Source of the DNA: Desmodus rotundus
Lineage: Eukaryota > Chordata > Mammalia > Chiroptera > Phyllostomidae
Direction: 5' to 3'
Length of the DNA: 64,000 nucleotides
NCBI RefSeq assembly: GCF_022682495.2
Contig: NC_071397.1
Span: forward strand, 24,381,427 to 24,445,426
Below are positions 58,330-64,000 of the stretch, piece after piece. The position numbers and the translations under genes were made by a program. Position 1 is the stretch's first letter; every line of letters starts with the position of its first letter. The notes below the pieces were generated by a model that was not told the origin of the DNA, made no database searches, and worked only from the letters and a program-made list of their open reading frames with translations.

Positions 58330-58760
58330 TTTTGCATTTTCCCTTAGAAAGGTCTTTTACAGACACATAATGTACGACCTCACTTATATCTGGAATCTTA
58401 AAAAAACTGACCCGATGGAAGCAAAGTAGAATGATGGGTGCCAGGGGCTGGAGCTGGGAGGGGTGGGGAGGTGTTGGTCACAGGGCCAGACTTCCAGTTC
58501 AGAGATGAGCAGGTCCTGGGGACTCGATGTGCAGCGTGTGAGTGCAGTTAACACCACCTGAAGTTTGCTGAGCAAGCAGATCTGAAATGTGCTCGCCACA
58601 GACACACACAGGAAACTGACTGTTAGGTGATGAATGTGCTAATTAACTTGATTGTGGTGTTCTTTTCATAATGTATATATATATACCAAATCATTGCGTT
58701 GTACACATTAAATGTACATAATTTTTGTTTGTCAATTAGACCTCAATGCATTTGGAAAAA
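58330..58760 (+). mobile_element. L1 3'UTR fragment (plus strand)
   Basis: 'cgacctcacttatatctgga', 'gatgggtgccaggggctgga', 'ttaattaacttgattgtggt', 'gttgtacacattaaatgtac' and 'gtcaattagacctcaatgca' follow the order of an old L1 3'UTR down to its end. Confidence 0.85.
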
Positions 58761-59559
58761 GGGTCTTTTCCACTCCAACATTAAATAAATGTAAACAAAA
58801 GGGCAGTTCAATGAATAATTTATGGAATTGTTTAGGATACTGAGAAATAATTTTATTCATTTCCCTCTGCACTTACTCAGAGTTTGTTTACAATGTAGTT
58901 TCAAATCAATATGGATATTAACCATAAACAGGGTCTTGAAAATAATAAAAGACTGGCTAGATTGGATTTTACTTGAAAAACATTTTTTGAAGCTAAAGGT
59001 ATGGAATAATTCCTCTTGGTGAAGAAAAATGGGTTAAGTTTTGAAAGGTCAAGAGTTTATTTTTTAACTTAATTCTCACTAACAAGCATGGTCCTTAAAG
59101 CACGCACCAGTATTGTCTCATTATGAGAGAATTGTAATTTTCTTCCTTAGATTTAATCTTTGTTCTTCCCCCAAGCCATCTAAGGTTACACAAAAAAGCA
59201 CTAATATGGCGTATGAATGAAGAAATGAGTGAATGAATGCTCGCTGCTTTATACTGAGTAACCAGACCGCTAGACGGACACAGCAGGGTTTTCCATGGCT
59301 TCTGCAGAGTGGAAGGTACTCAGCAGACAGCAAAAGAGGATTGAAGTCAGGTGGGTCCCAGTTCAGTTCCAATCTCTCCCACATAATGGCTAGATGACCC
59401 AAATCTAACTGAGTGCCAATCTTTTCACCTTTAAAATGGTGACAAAAATACTCCACGGGTTTAGAGGAGTAAGATAACATGCGTAAACCGGCCAGTTGTA
59501 AAGCCTGACAGTTGGATCTTGTATTTTACCCACCAGCCCCAGCCTCTACCACACTGTCT
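58761..59559 (-). other. EYS intron with MIR
   Basis: 59330-59515 is a plus-strand MIR ('ccaatctctcccacataatg', 'tcttttcacctttaaaatgg', 'gtttagaggagtaagataac'). Otherwise nothing was recognised. Confidence 0.5.
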
Positions 59560-59807
59560 CAGAAATCCTTTGTTTAGAAGATTTTCTTTATTTTAGTTTT
59601 AGAGAGAGGGGAAGGGAGGGAGAAAGAAAGGAGGGCAACGTCCATGTGAGAGAGAAACATCGATTGGTTGCCTCTTGCACACACACCCACTGAGACCAAG
59701 CCCAGAACCCAGTCGTGTGCCCTGCCTGGGAATTGAACTGGTGATATTTTGCTTTGCGGGACAACATACAACCCACTGAGCCACACCAGTCAGGGCAGAA
59801 ATCCTTT
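59560..59807 (-). mobile_element. VES-type SINE with target-site duplication
   Basis: Element 59572-59795, with GA tract, 'gcctgggaattgaactggtg' and head ending 'agtcagggc'. The exact repeat CAGAAATCCTTT lies at 59560-59571 and 59796-59807. Confidence 0.95.
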
Positions 59808-61619
59808 ATCTCCATTATAAAAAATTCTTTTTAACAAAAATTGTAGGATGCTAATACTAAGTGTTATAGTTTTTATACTTGTGCACCAAAACACTTTGCT
59901 AAATGTATTGTCTGAAACTGTTCACTTTAAACCTCTTCTCTTTTATATGGATAAGAAATACTTTTGTTATGAGGAACTGCTGAAGTATGTTTCTGACTAA
60001 AAATGTGGCAATGCTATATTTAGAGAAATATTTAGCCAATACAAATAGTTAAAGGTGTTTATTTTAGAGAAATGCTTCCTCTCAGTCAACATATCACCGA
60101 TTTAAAGGCAATTATAGTAGAAGCTGTTTGTAGAATGTATATTGTATAATTTCACTCCTATTAATATAGCAGATAAAATGTAATCTGCTTAGTATAGCAC
60201 GATGCAACAGGTACTCAATACATACATCTTATATGTGATATAGTAGTTATGATACAGAATTTTAGAGCCATTCATACTGGCCAAGTTCCAAATAAGCAAT
60301 GGCTTTTTTTTTTTGAAAGTAAAAGAATATTTAAATTATTCCAGTAAAATCATTGTTCTTCTTATGGACTCTTTTGAAAAGTCTCATACAATTAAAAAAA
60401 GAGAGAAAAAAGTTGAACTAGCAAGAAACTGCCCGTCCTGACAAGGTGGGCACTACGGACGGAGCGACGCTTCTTCACAGTGCTGTTAGTGAGCCTGCGT
60501 CTAGGTTGTATTCACTGTATTCAGCTGATTAATAAGAATTTAATAATTCCTCTATCAATGAACACTAGTTGCGGTAACGCTAGAATAGTAGATAGATGGG
60601 GTAATAGATTTCCCGATGTTCACATTAGTCAAAAGTAATTTTCAGTTCTATATCCTGTCTAGTAGGTCTGTCAGAGAAAGTAAAGGATCTTAGAACATTG
60701 ATGAAAGCTATGGACCTTCTAGCAAAATGCACACAGGCATGTACAGTTGATTTCAGGAGGCTCAGGAACCCCCTATAGCCCATCCCGACCCTCAACCTGG
60801 GAACCTTGCACCTTGGTAGTAGATGCAACTTTGGAGATTTGTATTTTAGACCTAGAACTTCTGGATTAGAGTCCGTCACCAGGAGTGTTTATAGAAACGT
60901 GAAAGCCTGAATCAGATACTGTGTGTGATTTAACCCCCATTCTAAAGAACAATAATTAGGCCTTATTTATATGTTTTAGTGATGTTGGAATTTAATAATT
61001 AGGCTAAGACAGGATTAGTTATTAAATTCTTCCATAAGTCTATTTGCTTTGGCATGATTAATTAATGTAGCGATTTCCAAATCTGGAAAGGCTTTCTGAA
61101 ATGCAAATTTTTAGATGCCTTCCTAGAAATTTCAATTAAGTAGTTCTGGTATAGAGTTCAGAAATTGGTATTTTAAAGCAGTCACCCTATATTATTCTCT
61201 AGAGCCAACAGAGGTCAGTTTTGGGGAATCATAGGAGGCAGACATGAAGCGAGAATTCAAGAGACAAATGATAAAACTAGGGGCTTCTAAGGTCTTGGGG
61301 CTTCCATAAGATTGTGGATTAAGTGGCAGTTCCCAAGATTTCCACCCTAACTCAGGACAGTGGCAGCCAACACGCCTCCCTCTGGATAAGGGCGATCCCA
61401 GCGTCTCTCTCACAGGAAGGGCAAGCTGTTGGTGTGCTCACACACTCAAGGAGAAGATGACAGGCTTTGCAGAGAGCCTCCCTTTGTTCTCCTTCTCAAG
61501 ATGTGAAGAAAAGTTCCTAACAGAAGGGCGAAAAAAAAAAAAAGACAACAGCAAGAAACCAGGAAGCACTGGACTTTAGTAAATGTGAAACTGTCAAGTC
61601 CAACGCCAACAGGATGGAG
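59808..61619 (-). other. EYS intron, unassigned
   Basis: AT-rich with an A13 run at 61531. No exon or clear repeat was recognised. Confidence 0.4.
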
Positions 61620-61800
61620 CACTGATATTAGTTAATATTTACTGTTTATCATGTACTGCTGCTTTCTGGGTTGAGCACTTAGCATTATTGTAGTTACCTG
61701 ATTGCCTCGCAAGAACCCTCTGGGGTAGGTATTTTTATTTTACAGAAAATGGCAGCTCGGAGAGTTTAAGTAGAAGGCTCAGACTGACATGGCCGCTGGG
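61620..61800 (-). repeat. MIR fragment
   Basis: 'gttaatatttactgtttatc', 'ggttgagcacttagcattat', 'tattttacagaaaatggcag' and 'agagtttaagtagaaggctc' fit a minus-strand MIR. Confidence 0.6.
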
Positions 61801-61934
61801 CTGCAGCGCCCAGGTCTGGAGACGGCCTGCCTGCAGGGCCTGTGCTCTCACCCACTGTCTGCCTGGAGCCGGGGCACCTCCTGCCAGCAGCACCACCGTC
61901 GTCGTGAACACAGGGAGCCCTCTAAGCCAGGTAC

Positions 61935-62125
61935 TAATCTGTGTTCTCTTTCCATAACTCACTCTCAGAACTACAAGCCAGACAATTGCTGTTATTGTCC
62001 CATTTTACAGATGAGGCACGGCGAGGCACGGGGCAGTTCCTAGCCAGGGCCATGAAGCTGGCTGGTGGCAGAGCTGAGGTGCAGACCCAGGCAGTTGGGT
62101 TCCAGAGTCCACACTCTTGTCCTTG
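61935..62125 (-). repeat. MIR fragment
   Basis: 'tgtcccattttacagatgag', 'gtggcagagctgaggtgcag' and 'acccaggcagttgggttcca' follow the minus-strand MIR order. Confidence 0.7.
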
Positions 62126-62879
62126 ATGCGACGTCCAGAGTGTTTGTGTCAGCATCACGTCTGTGATTGAATGACAGCAGGTTGTGGTGGCTCCCCAAGG
62201 AGACTCTGTTTCATTGAGGAGAAGATGTGCTGCTTACGCATTCCTAAGTTCACCCATCCTTTTCCTTGAACTTAATGTTTTTAAAAACTCATTGATTTGT
62301 TACGCCCTTACAATCCTTTTCAGATTGTTTCCCACTATGAAAGAGCTGTTGAGCTCTTGATTTTTTTTTTTTTTTTACCGTAGTGCCTTAATATTTTTCA
62401 AACCAGGCATCAGCACTGATCACACATTCAAAGAAAAAGTTTCTTTGAGAGCCTTGGCACAATGAACTCATTTCATCGAAGCCTGACCTTGTACTGTATT
62501 GGATTTGCTGTGTTGCTTTTATATGTTTCAAGTGCATGGCCTTCTGCATCACTGGGCAGAAGTCACTGAAGGTGGGGAGAAGGTTGATGCCAGGCACGCA
62601 GGGAACTCAAGTGCCTGAAATGGCTTTGGATGTCTCATAGGGACATGTATCACATCCTGGTCACCCTCCCTTGATTTCTGATAGAGGCCAGGCTGGTCAT
62701 GGGTGAGCAGCTCAGGACACTGTAATGAGTAGCCCCTTGAGCAAATATTTTGGGATTAGGGATCCACCAAAGAGCTCATTTTCAATAAATGCATTATTAT
62801 AACAATTCAAAGCACACGTTTATTTTATAACTCTGCTATGAATCACCTTTATAAGGAAGATTGAATGTTTGCTCCTTTT
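62126..62879 (-). other. EYS intron, unassigned
   Basis: No feature recognised apart from a T16 run near 62361. Confidence 0.4.
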
Positions 62880-63580
62880 TGAACACAGGGAGACAGACTA
62901 TGGTGACCCGATTGCTTGCCCAAGCATGGTGTTGGGTCTTAAACCCTTGCCTCTGGTGGCCTCTGTGGGACTGTTAGGTGGAAGCCAGGAATGAGTGGCT
63001 GGAGGGGAAATAAAGCAGGGCTCCGCCCAGTGCAGTCTAATGAAGAACTTAAAACAAGAGGCTGGAAACAAAAGGGAGACATGTCTCACCCACTGATTCA
63101 GCAGCCCTGAGCCTGGTCCGAGAAGATTGCCAGGAGTTCTGAACATCACAAGCAAAACTATGTTAGTGCAGGAGGAGGGAAACCCTTGAAATTCTGTGTA
63201 CGACCTTTCAACTAGCTGGGAAAGAAAGCCTTTGTAACTGTATTTTAATCCCAAGGTCTGAAAGGGAGAGAAGGAGGGGGACCTAGAAGCTGACTAAAGT
63301 ATGTATGTAACTCCTGGAGTCTGATAGTTGATAGTCAGGGTACCCAAATTAGCTGGGTGCCCACTTGCATTTTGGGCTCAAGTGTATAAAACAAACTTAC
63401 TAACAACTTTGTTTCCTCTACATGTGGGGCATTCAGGCTTGTTCTGTGCACAAGAGTATTTCATAAATAAACCTATCTCATTTCCACTATACATGCTGCC
63501 TCTTGCCTGAATTCCCTTGTGAGCAAGGCAAGAACCAAGGAGGGGGAGCCCCCTAACGTGGGTCTCCCTGGTAACAGGAC
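62880..63580 (+). mobile_element. Probable solo LTR of an endogenous retrovirus
   Basis: The stretch has LTR-like promoter and poly(A) signals. TATAAA is at 63385-63390, AATAAA at 63466-63471, then a U5-like region ('ctgcctcttgcctgaattcc', 'gtgagcaaggcaagaaccaa') ending near 'ccctggtaaca' at about 63574. It is not followed by any recognisable gag or pol sequence. The 5' limit (TG at 62880) is a guess and no target duplication was found. It could also be one end of a longer element whose rest is lost. Confidence 0.5.
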
Positions 63581-63789
63581 CACACCTCTGTGGTATGGAT
63601 TGGTTGGCTGCAGTCTGTCACTCATCTTTTATACCGAGTACATTGCAAAGTTGGATGGAATTTCAATTTTAATGTGACTCCATGAGGTCTACACTACTTA
63701 ATCTATATTAAGAGCCCTCTATATAAAAAAAATCACTCTCTACTTTTCCCTTATTTTGCCCCACAGAATTTATCATTTTATTATATTTA

Positions 63790-63910
63790 GTGTTTATTAT
63801 CTGTTCCTTCTTTGACCAAGTAGAATGTGAACTCATGAATGTTAGAATCTTTTTTTTTCACTGAAACATCCTAAGCCCCTAGCACATAGGTAGGAAGGGA
63901 CTAATAGGAA
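63790..63910 (+). repeat. L2 3'-end fragment
   Basis: 'gaccaagtagaatgtgaact', 'taagcccctagcacatag' and 'aataggaatgaatgcttc' fit an L2 3' end. Confidence 0.5.
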
Positions 63911-64000
63911 TGAATGCTTCCCATTAAAATCAAACTTTGATCAAGTTCAGTTAGAAAGCAGTCCACATAGCTGGCTTAGGAACTAGAAGTATACTTCTTA

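Noticed and set aside
1..64000. CRISPR arrays, bacterial operons, riboswitches or phage elements
   Set aside because: The window is mammalian nuclear DNA and no regularly spaced repeats or prokaryotic gene order were seen.

Overview
This is a 64 kb window of mammalian nuclear DNA, almost certainly from a bat. The evidence is about seventeen copies of a tRNA-derived SINE of the VES type: a 'ggctcagttggttggagc' head with A and B boxes, a second domain ending in a 'gggaggcaacc' block, a CT-rich stretch and a 'cctcgggtgaggatt' tail. Several copies have clean target-site duplications. ORF1-only LINE-1 relatives (HAL1) of the kind described from bats are also present. I cannot name the species.

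Two real protein genes face each other tail to tail. On the + strand, positions 1-11517 carry the last five coding exons of PHF3. They encode the SPOC domain, which binds the phosphorylated RNA polymerase II tail, and a long disordered, proline-rich then Arg/Lys/Asp/Glu-rich C-terminus. The reading frame is continuous across all five exons (2756 coding bases). On the - strand, 18074-44215 carries the last three coding exons of EYS (eyes shut homolog), a photoreceptor extracellular-matrix protein. They encode EGF and laminin-G modules with conserved cysteines and an unbroken frame. PHF3 and EYS are also convergent neighbours in human 6q12, which supports both calls. The stop codons are about 6.5 kb apart. 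From 44216 to the right edge lies EYS intron with no further exon that I could recognise.

The rest is repeats and old insertions. They include HAL1 copies at about 4014-5941 (-, essentially complete, with target duplications), 56320-57640 (+) and a tail fragment at 8826-8905. There are older L1 pieces, including a reverse-transcriptase relic at 30750-32570; L2 and MIR fossils; an MLT1 LTR at 14272-14762; and a probable ERV LTR at 62880-63580. DNA-transposon remains include a decayed mariner transposase at 43310-43972, a hAT element at 49317-49518 and three palindromic MITE-like families. A processed pseudogene of the histone gene H3-3A with its long 3'UTR lies at about 55109-56112.

I found no novel multi-gene system. 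The most useful second looks are the HAL1 insertion that ends 55 bp upstream of a PHF3 SPOC exon, the roughly 12 kb zone free of young SINEs around the PHF3/EYS 3' ends, the intact EYS C-terminus, the TA-flanked MITE families, the H3-3A retrocopy and the LTR near the right end.
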